From NCBI RefSeq assembly GCF_024764775.1, contig NZ_JALIGC010000035.1, positions 62,001 to 126,000 of the forward strand: a stretch of DNA of 64,000 nt. The letters run 5' to 3'. Origin of the DNA: Scandinavium manionii (GTDB lineage Bacteria; Pseudomonadota; Gammaproteobacteria; Enterobacterales; Enterobacteriaceae). Positions within the stretch are counted from its first letter, which is position 1; each line of letters begins with the position of its first letter. Of this stretch, positions 8,278-17,454 are shown piece after piece. The position numbers were made by a program, and so were the translations under genes. The notes below the pieces were generated by a model. It did not search any database, was not told where the DNA came from, and saw only the letters and a program-made list of their open reading frames with translations.

Positions 8278-8817
8278 ATGAAGTTTAAAAACATTGCCTA
8301 CACCACATTAACTGCTGCGTTATTCGCCGCGGGTGCAGCCCATGCTGGAGCGATAACCGTAGAAGGTGGCACCGTCGATTTTACTGGCGAGGTTGTTGAC
8401 CCGGCTTGTTCCGCCGTCGCCAGCACCCCGACTGTCACACTGGATCCTGTGTCAAGCACGCTGCTGGCAGACCCAGGCCAACCTGCCGGCCAGCAAAAAG
8501 ACTTCAGCATTACTCTGCAGAATTGCAGCTCCACCGTGCTCAAAAATGTCGGTATTACCTTTAATGGTACCGGGGACGACACCCTGCCTAACGCACTGAA
8601 GAATACCGCCAGCGCTGGGGCCGCAACCCACGTTGCGCTGCAACTGTACGGCCCGGATGACCAAATTTTAGCGCTAGGCAGCGACTCCTCAACTATTAGC
8701 GTACAGGACGGTGCCGACACGGCCATTCCGTTCAAAGTGGACTATATCGCGACTGATGCAGCGGCAACGGCCGGTAGCGTGGCGGCGACAGCGACATTTA
8801 ACATCAATTACTCCTGA
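8278..8817 (+). CDS. Major fimbrial subunit (pilin)
   Basis: A 179-residue type 1-like pilin. The signal peptide is cleaved after AHA (about residue 23). The mature protein shows the pilin cysteine pair (DPACSAV and LQNCSST), an alanine/threonine-rich body and a C-terminal beta-zipper ending FNINYS with the conserved penultimate aromatic. AAGGACTC precedes the ATG at a good distance. It is first in the run pilin-chaperone-usher-minor pilins-chaperone, and a strong hairpin behind it may raise its level above the downstream genes. Confidence 0.88.
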   Translation: MKFKNIAYTTLTAALFAAGAAHAGAITVEGGTVDFTGEVVDPACSAVASTPTVTLDPVSSTLLADPGQPAGQQKDFSITLQNCSSTVLKNVGITFNGTGDDTLPNALKNTASAGAATHVALQLYGPDDQILALGSDSSTISVQDGADTAIPFKVDYIATDAAATAGSVAATATFNINYS

Positions 8818-8828
8818 TTGATTGCATA

Positions 8829-8848
8829 CCTCCGTGCGTGCACGGAGG
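8829..8848 (+). other. Strong hairpin between pilin and chaperone genes
   Basis: CCTCCGTGC (8829-8837) pairs perfectly with GCACGGAGG (8840-8848) across a 2-base loop. No run of T's follows, so it is more likely an RNA-stabilising or partial stop element than a full terminator. Confidence 0.6.
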
Positions 8849-8912
8849 CTGCTGTTGGCTCTGCTAACGGAAGGGCTGGAGTCAGGTAACAGGTATAAAA
8901 GGGAACACAGTT

Positions 8913-9629
8913 ATGAAGAAAAGAAACACCATAAATCACCGCAACGCGATAACCGCTCTGTGTAGCGCCGGGCTGTTGTCAATGGCGATGGCTGGCACCG
9001 CCAGTGCCAGCACCGGGGGGATTGCGCTGGGAGCAACACGGATTATTTATCCACAGGGTGCAAAAGAAGCCTCGCTGTCACTGAGCAACACCTCCACCGG
9101 GAATGTCTATCTGATTCAGTCGTGGATAACCAATGTTGACGGCAGCAAATCAGCCGATTTTGTGCTGACGCCCCCCCTGTTCACCATGAAACCGAAAAAA
9201 GAGAATACGCTGCGGATCATGTACAACGGCCCGGCACTGCCCAGCGATCGGGAAAGCGTGTTCTACCTGAACAGCAAAGCGATTCCTTCTGTCGATAAAA
9301 ATAGCCTGAAAGGCAATACCTTGCAGATTGCCACCCAGAGCGTCATCAAATTATTTGTACGCCCGAAGCATCTCTCGTCGAACTCCGTTGACGCGCCAAA
9401 ATATCTGACTTGTCGGGTCGAGGGTGGCCGCGTGACGGTTAAAAATCCGTCCCCATATTTTGTCACCCTGGTCCAGTTCACCGTGGGCGGTCAAAAATTA
9501 CCAAATTCCATGGTCTCGCCAATGGGTTCACTGACGGTTGACGTTCCCGGTCATAAAAACGGCGCGGTGAGTTTTCAGACGGTCAATGACTACGGCGCCA
9601 ATACCGCCACGCAGTCTTGCGGCGCGTGA
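8913..9629 (+). CDS. Periplasmic fimbrial chaperone (first)
   Basis: A 238-residue FimC/PapD-type chaperone. After a signal peptide (ending near TASAS) it shows the A1 strand with its arginine (GATRIIYPQGAKEASLSL), LTPPLFTMKP and ENTLRIMY. The subunit-anchoring lysine lies in QSVIKLFVRPKHL, and the G1 strand NPSPYFVTLVQF donates to pilins. The F1-G1 loop is short (FGS type). It carries pilins to the usher at 9711. A second, different chaperone ends the operon at 13360. Confidence 0.9.
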   Translation: MKKRNTINHRNAITALCSAGLLSMAMAGTASASTGGIALGATRIIYPQGAKEASLSLSNTSTGNVYLIQSWITNVDGSKSADFVLTPPLFTMKPKKENTLRIMYNGPALPSDRESVFYLNSKAIPSVDKNSLKGNTLQIATQSVIKLFVRPKHLSSNSVDAPKYLTCRVEGGRVTVKNPSPYFVTLVQFTVGGQKLPNSMVSPMGSLTVDVPGHKNGAVSFQTVNDYGANTATQSCGA

Positions 9630-9710
9630 GGCCCCACAACCTAACTAAAAAGGAATGCTAAAGCGTCGGCAGAACGCCGGCCATAGGTGTGCAGGAAGGA
9701 AAGGGATACT

Positions 9711-12305
9711 ATGCCAGTGCAAAATAAATCTTATAAAATAGCGCCTCTGGCTGTTGCGATTGCGATGGCATCTGCGAATGGATATGCCGATGAATACTTT
9801 AATCCGGCATTTTTATCTGACGATCCTTCTGCGGTCGCCGATCTGTCTCGTTTTGAAGGCGGCACACAAGCACCCGGCACTTATCGCGTTGATATTTATC
9901 TCAACGATACGTTTCAGTCGCGAAAGGATATTCAATTCCAGGCGGCTAACGCCCTTCCCTCTGCGGGAGCCGATGAGACCGGCCTGACCCCGTGCCTGAC
10001 TCCGGCTCAGTTAAGCGCCATGGGTGTTAACATCGAGGGAAAACCCGCGCTCGCCGATGCTGACCCGGATAAATGTCTGGATATTGCTACCGCCATTGAA
10101 GGGGCAACCACCCAATTTAACTTTGAGCAGTTGCGACTGGATATCAGCGTTCCGCAGGCGATGATGAACAATTCTGCCCGTGGCTATATCCCGCCCTCAC
10201 AGTGGGATGAGGGTATCAACGCACTGATGTTGAACTACAATTTTAGCGGCTCGAATAACGACGACAAACAAAGCGGCGCCAGCAATAACTATTTTTTGGG
10301 CTTGCACAGCGGCCTGAATCTCGGCCCATGGCGCCTGCGTGATTATTCGACCTGGAACTACAGTAGCAGTAGCCATAACAGCAACAGCGACTGGCAACAT
10401 ATCAATACCTGGATTGAGCGGGCGATTATTCCATTGCGCAGTGAACTGGTCATCGGTGACAGCACTACGCCGTCAGATGTCTTCGACAGCCTGGGTTTTC
10501 GTGGTGTGCAATTGGCATCCGATGACAATATGCTGCCAGATAGTCTGCGTGGCTTTGCCCCTACCATTCGCGGTATCGCGCGTACCCATGCGCAAGTCAC
10601 CATTCGTCAGAATGGTTACACTATCTATCAAAGTTACGTCCCGCCTGGCGCGTTCGAAATTAATGACCTGTTTCCGACCTCATCCAGTGGTGATTTGATT
10701 GTCGAAGTCAAAGAGACTGACGGCAGCGTTAACGTTTATTCCGTGCCTTATGCCTCTGTACCGGTACTGCAACGCGAAGGTCATATCAAATATGCCGTCA
10801 CCGCGGGCAAGTATCGCAGTAATTCAGAACAGCAGGATGAGGTCAATTTTGCTCAGTCTACGCTGTTGTGGGGTTTGCCCGCCGGATTTACGGCCTATGG
10901 CGGCACGCAGGTCGCGAAAAATTACAATGCCTTTGCTCTCGGATTGGGCGTCAACATTGGTACCTTTGGCGCATTGTCGCTGGATGTGACCCAGGCTAAC
11001 AGTATTCTGGCCGATGACAGCAAACACAGCGGCGCCTCGCTACGCTTTTTGTACGGTAAATCACTCAACAGCACCGGGACTAACTTTCAGCTGGTCGGCT
11101 ATCGTTACTCGACAGAAGGGTTTTATACCCTTGAAGAGAGTACCCGGGAGCGCATGAATGGCTATGCCCGTAATCCACAAAGCGACGATCCCCAATCCCA
11201 GGTCGCCCCCAGTGACTATTACGATCTGCGCAATAACAAGCGCGACAAAATCCAGCTCAACATTTCACAACAACTTGGCAGCAATGGCTCGATCTACATC
11301 AACGGCAGTCGCCAGACCTACTGGCGAACGGGCGCTGTCAACACGCTGGTACAAACCGGCTATAGCGGCAACCTGTACGGTGTTTCATGGACGCTCAACT
11401 ACAGCTACAACAAAGTCCCGGGTCTGCGCGAGGCGGATAACCGCGTCGCGCTGGGTATTTCAATCCCGCTTGGCCAGTGGCTGACCCCGTCGGGTGATAT
11501 TACGCATCAGCAACATAATGCCTATGCGACTTATAGCATCAGTAACGATACGCGTGGACACACCACCCAGAATGCTGGTTTGAGCGGCACGCTGCTGGAA
11601 GACGACAATCTGAATTACAGCATTCAACAGGGTTATCAGAACCAGGGCGGCGGTGCCAGTGGTTCGATCAGCACCAATTATGATGGTTCCTGGGGAAGCG
11701 CCAATGCAGGCTATAACTACAGCGATAACGGTAACTATCAGCAGGTCAACTATGGGCTGAGCGGCTCCATTGTTGCGCACCGCAATGGCGTAACACTGTC
11801 ACAGCCATTGGGTGAAACCAACGTCCTGATCGCAGCGCCTGGTGCCGATGATGTGAAAGTGGAAGGTAACGCCGGGTTGCGTACCGACTGGCGAGGCTAT
11901 GCCGTTGTTCCTTATGCCACCACCTATCGCCGCAACCGTATGGCACTGGATACCACCACCCTGCCAGAAAACGTCGATCTGGACGATACCGTGGTCAACG
12001 TCGTGCCGACCCGCGGCGCGTTGGTTCGCGCCAGTTTTGACACCCATGTTGGCGCCCGCGCCCTGCTGAATCTGACCCATAACGGCAACGTGGTTCCTTT
12101 TGGCGCAATCGTCACCACAGAGCAAGGCAGTAACAGTATTGTCGGCGATGACGGACAAGTGTATCTGTCCGGTCTGGCGCAGAAAGGCACGCTGACGGTA
12201 CGCTGGGGGGACGGTGATGCCCGCCAGTGTGTGGTGACATATCGTCTGCCAGACGATGCCACCCGTAATGCCATCAACAAATTAACCCGAGAGTGCCATT
12301 CATGA
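9711..12305 (+). CDS. Outer-membrane fimbrial usher
   Basis: An 864-residue FimD/PapC-type usher. The ATG at 9711 is chosen over an upstream frame extension at 9687 because it follows AGGAAAGGGATACT and begins the signal peptide (ending near ANGYA). The order is an N-terminal chaperone-binding domain (YFNPAFLSDDPSAVADLSRF), the first half of the 24-strand barrel, the plug region (PDSLRGFAPTIRGIARTHAQ), the remaining barrel, and two C-terminal domains ending with the cysteine pair in DARQCVVTYRLPDD and TRECHS. Its stop overlaps the next start as ATGA. Confidence 0.93.
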   Translation: MPVQNKSYKIAPLAVAIAMASANGYADEYFNPAFLSDDPSAVADLSRFEGGTQAPGTYRVDIYLNDTFQSRKDIQFQAANALPSAGADETGLTPCLTPAQLSAMGVNIEGKPALADADPDKCLDIATAIEGATTQFNFEQLRLDISVPQAMMNNSARGYIPPSQWDEGINALMLNYNFSGSNNDDKQSGASNNYFLGLHSGLNLGPWRLRDYSTWNYSSSSHNSNSDWQHINTWIERAIIPLRSELVIGDSTTPSDVFDSLGFRGVQLASDDNMLPDSLRGFAPTIRGIARTHAQVTIRQNGYTIYQSYVPPGAFEINDLFPTSSSGDLIVEVKETDGSVNVYSVPYASVPVLQREGHIKYAVTAGKYRSNSEQQDEVNFAQSTLLWGLPAGFTAYGGTQVAKNYNAFALGLGVNIGTFGALSLDVTQANSILADDSKHSGASLRFLYGKSLNSTGTNFQLVGYRYSTEGFYTLEESTRERMNGYARNPQSDDPQSQVAPSDYYDLRNNKRDKIQLNISQQLGSNGSIYINGSRQTYWRTGAVNTLVQTGYSGNLYGVSWTLNYSYNKVPGLREADNRVALGISIPLGQWLTPSGDITHQQHNAYATYSISNDTRGHTTQNAGLSGTLLEDDNLNYSIQQGYQNQGGGASGSISTNYDGSWGSANAGYNYSDNGNYQQVNYGLSGSIVAHRNGVTLSQPLGETNVLIAAPGADDVKVEGNAGLRTDWRGYAVVPYATTYRRNRMALDTTTLPENVDLDDTVVNVVPTRGALVRASFDTHVGARALLNLTHNGNVVPFGAIVTTEQGSNSIVGDDGQVYLSGLAQKGTLTVRWGDGDARQCVVTYRLPDDATRNAINKLTRECHS
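9952..9959 (-). other. KOPS octamer pointing left toward dif
   Basis: CCCTTCCC on the plus strand is GGGAAGGG on the minus strand. It is right of dif and correctly oriented. Confidence 0.5.
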
Positions 12306-12826
12306 AATCGACATTTTTAAGCGCATCCCTGCTTATCAGTTTGCTGGCGGTGTCGGCAAATCTGAGGGCAGAAACCTATAACCTGCAAATGACTGGCACC
12401 ATCCTTTCCCGAACCTGTGAGGTGGAAAATGAGACGCAAACGGTCGATATCGGCAAGTTTTCGGCGTCAGATTTTACGGCAGTTGATAGCGTCAGCGCGG
12501 AAAAAGAGTTTGATATCAGGCTCACTGGCTGTGACTCCTCTGTTAGCGGCGTGGTTATCCGCTTTTCGGGCACCGCTGATAACGACAATCCACGCCTGCT
12601 GGCACTTTCTGATGGCGACAATGTGGCCAAAGGGGTCGGCATAGAGATACTCGACAACAAGACACGGTTATTGATACCGATTAACCAGGATGGCGTTCCC
12701 GCCTATTCGCTGACACCTGGCGCGGAGAACACCCTGGCTTTCGCCCTGAGGTATAAATCGACGCAGGATGTCGTTGTCCCGGGTAATGCCGCGGCGGTGA
12801 TGTATTTCGATTTGCAGTATCAATGA
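12302..12826 (+). CDS. Minor fimbrial subunit
   Basis: A 174-residue pilin-like protein. It starts at the ATG that overlaps the usher stop by four bases, giving translational coupling. A signal peptide ends near LRAE. The mature part has the pilin cysteines (SRTCEVENE, LTGCDSSVSG) and a YFDLQYQ-type terminal strand. It resembles FimF/FimG-like adaptors that sit between rod and tip. Confidence 0.82.
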   Translation: MKSTFLSASLLISLLAVSANLRAETYNLQMTGTILSRTCEVENETQTVDIGKFSASDFTAVDSVSAEKEFDIRLTGCDSSVSGVVIRFSGTADNDNPRLLALSDGDNVAKGVGIEILDNKTRLLIPINQDGVPAYSLTPGAENTLAFALRYKSTQDVVVPGNAAAVMYFDLQYQ

Positions 12827-12836
12827 GGAGTTGCCA

Positions 12837-13367
12837 ATGATACGCCCTGTTTTTCGCGGTATTACCGCACTCTCCCTGTTCGCCTTGTGGACAGCAAACC
12901 CTGTTGCACAGGCCGGAACAATTAATATTACCGGTTCGATTGACGGCAATACCTGTTTCGTCTCAGCGGATTCAACAGCTTTGCTGGTCAAATTTGGCTC
13001 GGTCAGCAGTCAACTCTTTGCCGATTCCGGTAACGGCGGTCGATATGAACCTTTCACCATCTCGCTGGAGAAATGCGGGGGGAGTGCAAACAATGTCACG
13101 GTCACATTTACGGGTAATGCTGACAGCAGTAACTCTGAATTACTGGCACTGACCGCCGATGCGGGTGTAGCAAAGGGGGTGGCGATTGCCATCTATGACA
13201 ATAACAAAACGCTTATCCCGCTGGGTCAGCCTGGGGGGAGTACCGAACTCACGCCGAATCAGACCACTGTGACGATGACTTTTTATGCCCGCTACCTGGC
13301 GAACGGTGAGACGGTCACCGCTGGCCCGGCTAATTCATCTGCAACATTTATGCTGAATTATGCGTAA
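12837..13367 (+). CDS. Minor fimbrial subunit
   Basis: A 176-residue pilin-like protein related to the preceding one. The ATG at 12837 has GAGGAG six bases ahead, better than the TTG at 12831 that the frame also allows. A signal peptide ends near AQAG. Cysteines lie in GNTCFVSAD and LEKCGGSANN, and the end FMLNYA is a typical beta-zipper. It overlaps the next chaperone gene by eight bases. Confidence 0.82.
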   Translation: MIRPVFRGITALSLFALWTANPVAQAGTINITGSIDGNTCFVSADSTALLVKFGSVSSQLFADSGNGGRYEPFTISLEKCGGSANNVTVTFTGNADSSNSELLALTADAGVAKGVAIAIYDNNKTLIPLGQPGGSTELTPNQTTVTMTFYARYLANGETVTAGPANSSATFMLNYA

Positions 13368-14055
13368 TTTATTCTGCTCCCTGCTGATAACCCTCCTCGC
13401 CATTCCCTGTGCACGGGCCGGGGTGGTGATTGGTGGCACGCGCGTGGTATATGGCGAAAAAAAGAGCAGCGTCGCCCTGCCTTTGCGCAATAACAGTCAG
13501 ACTACGTGGCTGATTAACAGCAAAGTTTCGACCGGCGGCAGTTGGCCCGGGAGCACGTTTTCGGCAAAAAAAGCCCCGTTTGTGATAACGCCTCCGCTTT
13601 TTGCCCTGAAAGCCGGGCGAGAAAGCACGCTACGAATAATTTATACCGGCGGCTCACTTGCCCGTGATCGTGAAAGCGTATTTACGCTCAGTATTGCAAC
13701 GATCCCCTCCGGGTCACCGCAAGATAACAGCGTGCAGGTTGCCATTCGTTCACAGTTAAAACTGTTTTACCGTCCTGTCGGTTTGCAAGGTTCCGCTCAA
13801 GACGCGAGTCAAAAACTACGCTGGACACGAGTGGGCAAGCAATTACGGGTGGAGAACCCCACGCCTTACTACGTGACGCTATTCAATTTGCATGTGAATG
13901 GTCGTGAAGTGCGTAATGCCGGGATGGTAGCGCCCTTCAGCCAGCGCAATATCGATGGATGCGTGCAGGCCGCGCAATGTCCGGTAAGCTGGCAAGGTAT
14001 TAATGATTTTGGCCGGGTACTGCCCGAGCAGCGTATCGCTAACCCGGGTCGATAG
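13360..14055 (+). CDS. Periplasmic fimbrial chaperone (second)
   Basis: A 231-residue chaperone of the same short-loop type as the one at 8913 but clearly diverged. It has a signal peptide ending near ARAG, GTRVVYGEKKSSVALPL, the anchor region QLKLFYRPVGL, and the G1 strand NPTPYYVTLFNLHV. It closes the fimbrial operon. Two chaperones in one operon suggest that one serves the major pilin and the other the minor subunits, an inference from position only. Confidence 0.9.
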   Translation: MRNLFCSLLITLLAIPCARAGVVIGGTRVVYGEKKSSVALPLRNNSQTTWLINSKVSTGGSWPGSTFSAKKAPFVITPPLFALKAGRESTLRIIYTGGSLARDRESVFTLSIATIPSGSPQDNSVQVAIRSQLKLFYRPVGLQGSAQDASQKLRWTRVGKQLRVENPTPYYVTLFNLHVNGREVRNAGMVAPFSQRNIDGCVQAAQCPVSWQGINDFGRVLPEQRIANPGR

Positions 14056-14094
14056 TTCCGCCTTATAAAGGGCGCATTTTGGGGGAAATGTACG

Positions 14095-14982
14095 TCATAA
14101 CGTCTGTTGGATTTTGGCTATCACTTGCTGAAAGATCTGATCATTTGACAGGGAGTGATGATAATGAAGGTAACATTCATAGGTCATCTGCAAATTATCC
14201 GGTAAGTTGAACAACGTCACTGGCAACACAGACTCAAGTTTGTGCCCAAGGCGCACAGGCATGCGGGTTATCGCATCGGAATACGCGCACAGTAACGTCA
14301 CATTCAGTGTACTGCTCGATGTCCACACCTTGTTTTGTTGATCGAACAGATTACGGAAGTTACGCGTCTGCTCGATATCATCGCTGATAAAATGCATACC
14401 ACGGGACCACAGCACATGACCATTTTCATGCCAGTCCGCAGTCGTGAATCGGTCACTGATTGTCGGATGCCCTTTTCTGGCAATGATCCCGACATCGCTT
14501 GAAAACAGTTTCATTTGCACGATAGCGCTGTCCACCGGCAAGCGGGAACCAATATCGATATCAACCTCTTTATTACGCAGCGCCGCCAGACGGCGAGTAT
14601 CGTTCACTTCAGTGGGAACAAAACTGAGCTCTGCCCCTTTTTGTACGGAGTTCCCCCACTCAAGCGCCAGCATGAACTCTAAAAGTGAATAGGTACTGAT
14701 GGTAAACGCCCGGCTGAGGCTGGATGACATGCTCTCTTCGGGGAAATAATCCTGCATCATCCCCTGATAACGTTGGCTAAGTTCCGTCGCCAGTGTATTC
14801 GGTTTCATCCCTTCCCGGGTGCGGAAAAACAGTGCGGATCCTGTTGTTTTTCGTGCTTTATTAATCAGATAGGTGACTGCTGCTGGAGTGACTTGTAACA
14901 TTTCTGCCGCTTTGGTAACGCTACCTGCGGTACTGAGGGTATAAATGGCTCGGAGGACTTTGATATCCAGTTCTTCATTCAT
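14095..14982 (-). CDS. LysR-like regulator 1 of three related copies
   Basis: A 295-residue protein. The N-terminal helix-turn-helix (LSTAGSVTKAAEMLQVTPAAV) is followed by FRTREGMKPN, a phrase shared with the next two regulators (FIRTRTGMKPN and FIRTRFGLKPN). The C-terminal domain is a weak LysR effector domain with a conserved DIDIGSRLP motif, also shared. Its start is divergent from the second copy across 531 bp. It lies directly beyond the fimbrial operon and converges on it, which suggests but does not prove fimbrial control. Confidence 0.8.
   Translation of the reverse strand: MNEELDIKVLRAIYTLSTAGSVTKAAEMLQVTPAAVTYLINKARKTTGSALFFRTREGMKPNTLATELSQRYQGMMQDYFPEESMSSSLSRAFTISTYSLLEFMLALEWGNSVQKGAELSFVPTEVNDTRRLAALRNKEVDIDIGSRLPVDSAIVQMKLFSSDVGIIARKGHPTISDRFTTADWHENGHVLWSRGMHFISDDIEQTRNFRNLFDQQNKVWTSSSTLNVTLLCAYSDAITRMPVRLGHKLESVLPVTLFNLPDNLQMTYECYLHYHHSLSNDQIFQQVIAKIQQTL
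14809..14816 (-). other. KOPS octamer pointing left toward dif
   Basis: CCCTTCCC on the plus strand, the expected polarity for the right side of dif. Confidence 0.5.
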
Positions 14983-15513
14983 TTCACATAATCCTACGCC
15001 ACACCGATACTGTGGCCATCAACAATATAGCCATGATAGCAGCAAACAGGCCCCTCATCCTCCCGCTTATTAGTGCAGAAGTTGAATGTGTAGGTTCTCT
15101 GAGTCAGCCCCCCATGCGGGAAAAATAAATTCTGCAGTAATCATCCATTACTGTGTTATACAGGTTTATTTTCTGCCGTTTATTCTCAGTTCTTAATATC
15201 AATTTGACAGTGGAGCACAATGATTAATAATGTAAGTCATTACTACGCTCTACCCCTCCATTTTTAGTATCTTTTATTTTACTTTTTAACTTAGTTAAAT
15301 AATCATTAAATCCATGCAAAAACAACGAGTTAGCTAGCGAGACTGAAGTGTTACACATATGCAATCTAACTTATGTGTTTTTATGTATTGTTTGCATTTC
15401 GATTTGACACTACATTTCATCTGACATGGTATTCGGTTAATAAGTACAACATCATCAACACTTACTTTATATATATTTTATGAAGTATACGCTGGCTGAG
15501 TGGAGTTTATGGC
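14983..15513. other. Long AT-rich divergent regulatory region
   Basis: A 531-bp space between two divergent regulators with no supported frame. Besides the promoter at 15404, a second TTGACA at 15204-15209 is followed 17 bases later by ATAATG. The base composition suits silencing by H-NS. Confidence 0.4.
15404..15432 (+). promoter_or_regulatory. Sigma-70-like promoter for the second LysR-like gene
   Basis: TTGACA at 15404-15409, a 17-base spacer, then TGGTAT at 15427-15432. It lies about 80 bp before the start at 15514. Confidence 0.45.
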
Positions 15514-16437
15514 ATGTCACAGACAATAGAGTTAAAGCTACTAAAAATTATTAATACGCTCGTTGTGTGTGGTAGCGTTAAAACAACGGCAAAGTTGCTT
15601 AACTTAAGCCCTGCTGCAATTAGTTACTCGTTAAAAAAACTCAGGGATATTACCGGGGAGCATCTGTTCATTCGAACCAGAACCGGAATGAAACCAAATG
15701 CGACGGCTTATGAACTCAGCCAACGCTATCAAAAGTATTTCGCGACTGATGTCGACATTAGCCGTGATGAAAATCAGCAGAATGAGAACAGCCTGACCAT
15801 TCTGAGCTATTCGCCCATTGAAATGTTACTTTCAGAGTCAATTGCCAGTTTAGCCCACCAGCCCGATAAGTATCGTTATATCTTTTTACCGTACACCATT
15901 AACGTTAATGAACGACTGGACAACCTGGTCAATAAAAATGCGTATATCGATATTGGCGCCGAACTGCCACAGGACAAAGCGGTCAGCAAAGTTAAACTGT
16001 TTACCTCAAACATTTCAATACTCGCCAGTGTTCATAACACAGAAATTCCGGCAGAAGTGAGTTGTGCTGATTTATATCAGGCGAAACACGCCATATGGTC
16101 ATCCCTCGGCGATTATTACTGTGAAAATATGCAAGTCTCTGGGGAAGTAAAAAAATACATCCAGGAGAGAGATGTGGCGGTGGTTTCTGGTAGCATCATT
16201 AACATGGTGGAGCTTTGCGCCCGCAGTAATTACATCATGTTGTTACCTGATATTTTCATTCCATTATTTACTCAGGCATTCGCTGTTAAACGTCTTCAAC
16301 TGCCAGCGGAACTGAGAATGAAACATGATTGCTATATCCATTTTAATAATAAAATGACAGAAAATCCCATGATGACGCGTCTGATTGATGACATCATTCA
16401 CTCTGTGAGAACAACATTTACCTGTCAGTCACCCTAG
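15514..16437 (+). CDS. LysR-like regulator 2 of three related copies
   Basis: A 307-residue paralogue of the gene at 14095. The N-terminal helix-turn-helix (LVVCGSVKTTAKLLNLSPAAI) is followed by FIRTRTGMKPNATAYELSQRY, the family signature. YIDIGAELPQDKAVSKVKLF in the effector domain is shared with the other two. It is transcribed away from copy 1, and copy 3 begins 22 bp after its stop, so copies 2 and 3 are probably one operon. Function unknown. Confidence 0.8.
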   Translation: MSQTIELKLLKIINTLVVCGSVKTTAKLLNLSPAAISYSLKKLRDITGEHLFIRTRTGMKPNATAYELSQRYQKYFATDVDISRDENQQNENSLTILSYSPIEMLLSESIASLAHQPDKYRYIFLPYTINVNERLDNLVNKNAYIDIGAELPQDKAVSKVKLFTSNISILASVHNTEIPAEVSCADLYQAKHAIWSSLGDYYCENMQVSGEVKKYIQERDVAVVSGSIINMVELCARSNYIMLLPDIFIPLFTQAFAVKRLQLPAELRMKHDCYIHFNNKMTENPMMTRLIDDIIHSVRTTFTCQSP

Positions 16438-16459
16438 CTTTGTCACCGCTGGAAGAATA

Positions 16460-17302
16460 ATGCATACGATAAGCCTACAAAAACTAAAGATAATCAATGA
16501 AGTCATCGAGTGTGAGAATGCGATGAAAGCTGCCTCACGTCTGAAAATCTCACCGTCAACGATTAGCTACACCATTAAGAGTCTGAAAGAGAAGCTTGGC
16601 ACTGATATTTTTATCCGAACCCGTTTTGGATTAAAACCAAATGATACTGCATTGGCGTTGCAGGCGCGTTATCGAGAACTGAATGCGCTAAACACATCGC
16701 GAAAAGAATATTTTATTGCAACATACTCTTTAATTGAGCTTTTGCTGACCGAGTCAATTCAATCCCGCGATGATTCGACCCTGTTCCATTTTATTACTAT
16801 GGATGCAAGCGAAGAGGAGCGACTGAGCAAACTCAAACAGCGCGAAGTTGATATTGATATCGGGGGAAAACTTCCGGATGATGTCGCCCTTGTGTCTAAA
16901 AAATTTCTGCAATCTGATATGAAGATTCTTGTCAGTGAGAATCACTCGACGATAGATGACAATTTCACTCTCTCTGACTGGCGTAATAATAGCCATCTTC
17001 GCTGGCGCCGGGATCTTGGTAGTATTACCAGCATGATTGATGGAATAGATACAGAAAATGAACTTATCATTAATCGCGAGATTTTATGGGAAAGCCCTAA
17101 TTTACTGACCATGGCTTATTTATGCTCCAGAGGGGATTCAGTCATGATTGTTCCTGATGTGTTCATTGGTGCCCTGCAAAAAATATTTCCATTAAAGCCA
17201 TTCCCGCTGCCAAATGAACTAAATTTGAAGTTTGAATGTTACATTCATCACCATCGTTCTTTAAAGGTTGAGCTGAACGATATCGATTTAATATTTATGT
17301 AA
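16460..17302 (+). CDS. LysR-like regulator 3 of three related copies
   Basis: A 280-residue paralogue, shorter at the C terminus than the other two. It begins MHTISLQKLKIINEVIECEN and has the same FIRTRFGLKPN and DIDIGGKLP motifs. The shortened end (after LNDIDLIFM) may be natural or a recent trimming. It probably shares a transcript with copy 2. Nothing is seen in the 152 bp between it and ddc. Confidence 0.75.
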   Translation: MHTISLQKLKIINEVIECENAMKAASRLKISPSTISYTIKSLKEKLGTDIFIRTRFGLKPNDTALALQARYRELNALNTSRKEYFIATYSLIELLLTESIQSRDDSTLFHFITMDASEEERLSKLKQREVDIDIGGKLPDDVALVSKKFLQSDMKILVSENHSTIDDNFTLSDWRNNSHLRWRRDLGSITSMIDGIDTENELIINREILWESPNLLTMAYLCSRGDSVMIVPDVFIGALQKIFPLKPFPLPNELNLKFECYIHHHRSLKVELNDIDLIFM

Positions 17303-17454
17303 ACTTCCTGTGCGGAATCAATCCAATTATTGGGCTAAATTGCCTGCATCGGTGGGATATGTCCTTGCGCTACGTGAAACCTGACCTCAAGTTGCCTACA
17401 GCAAATTGCAGATTTCACGCAGCGCATGGCTGACTTCACTTCGACTCTAAGCGT

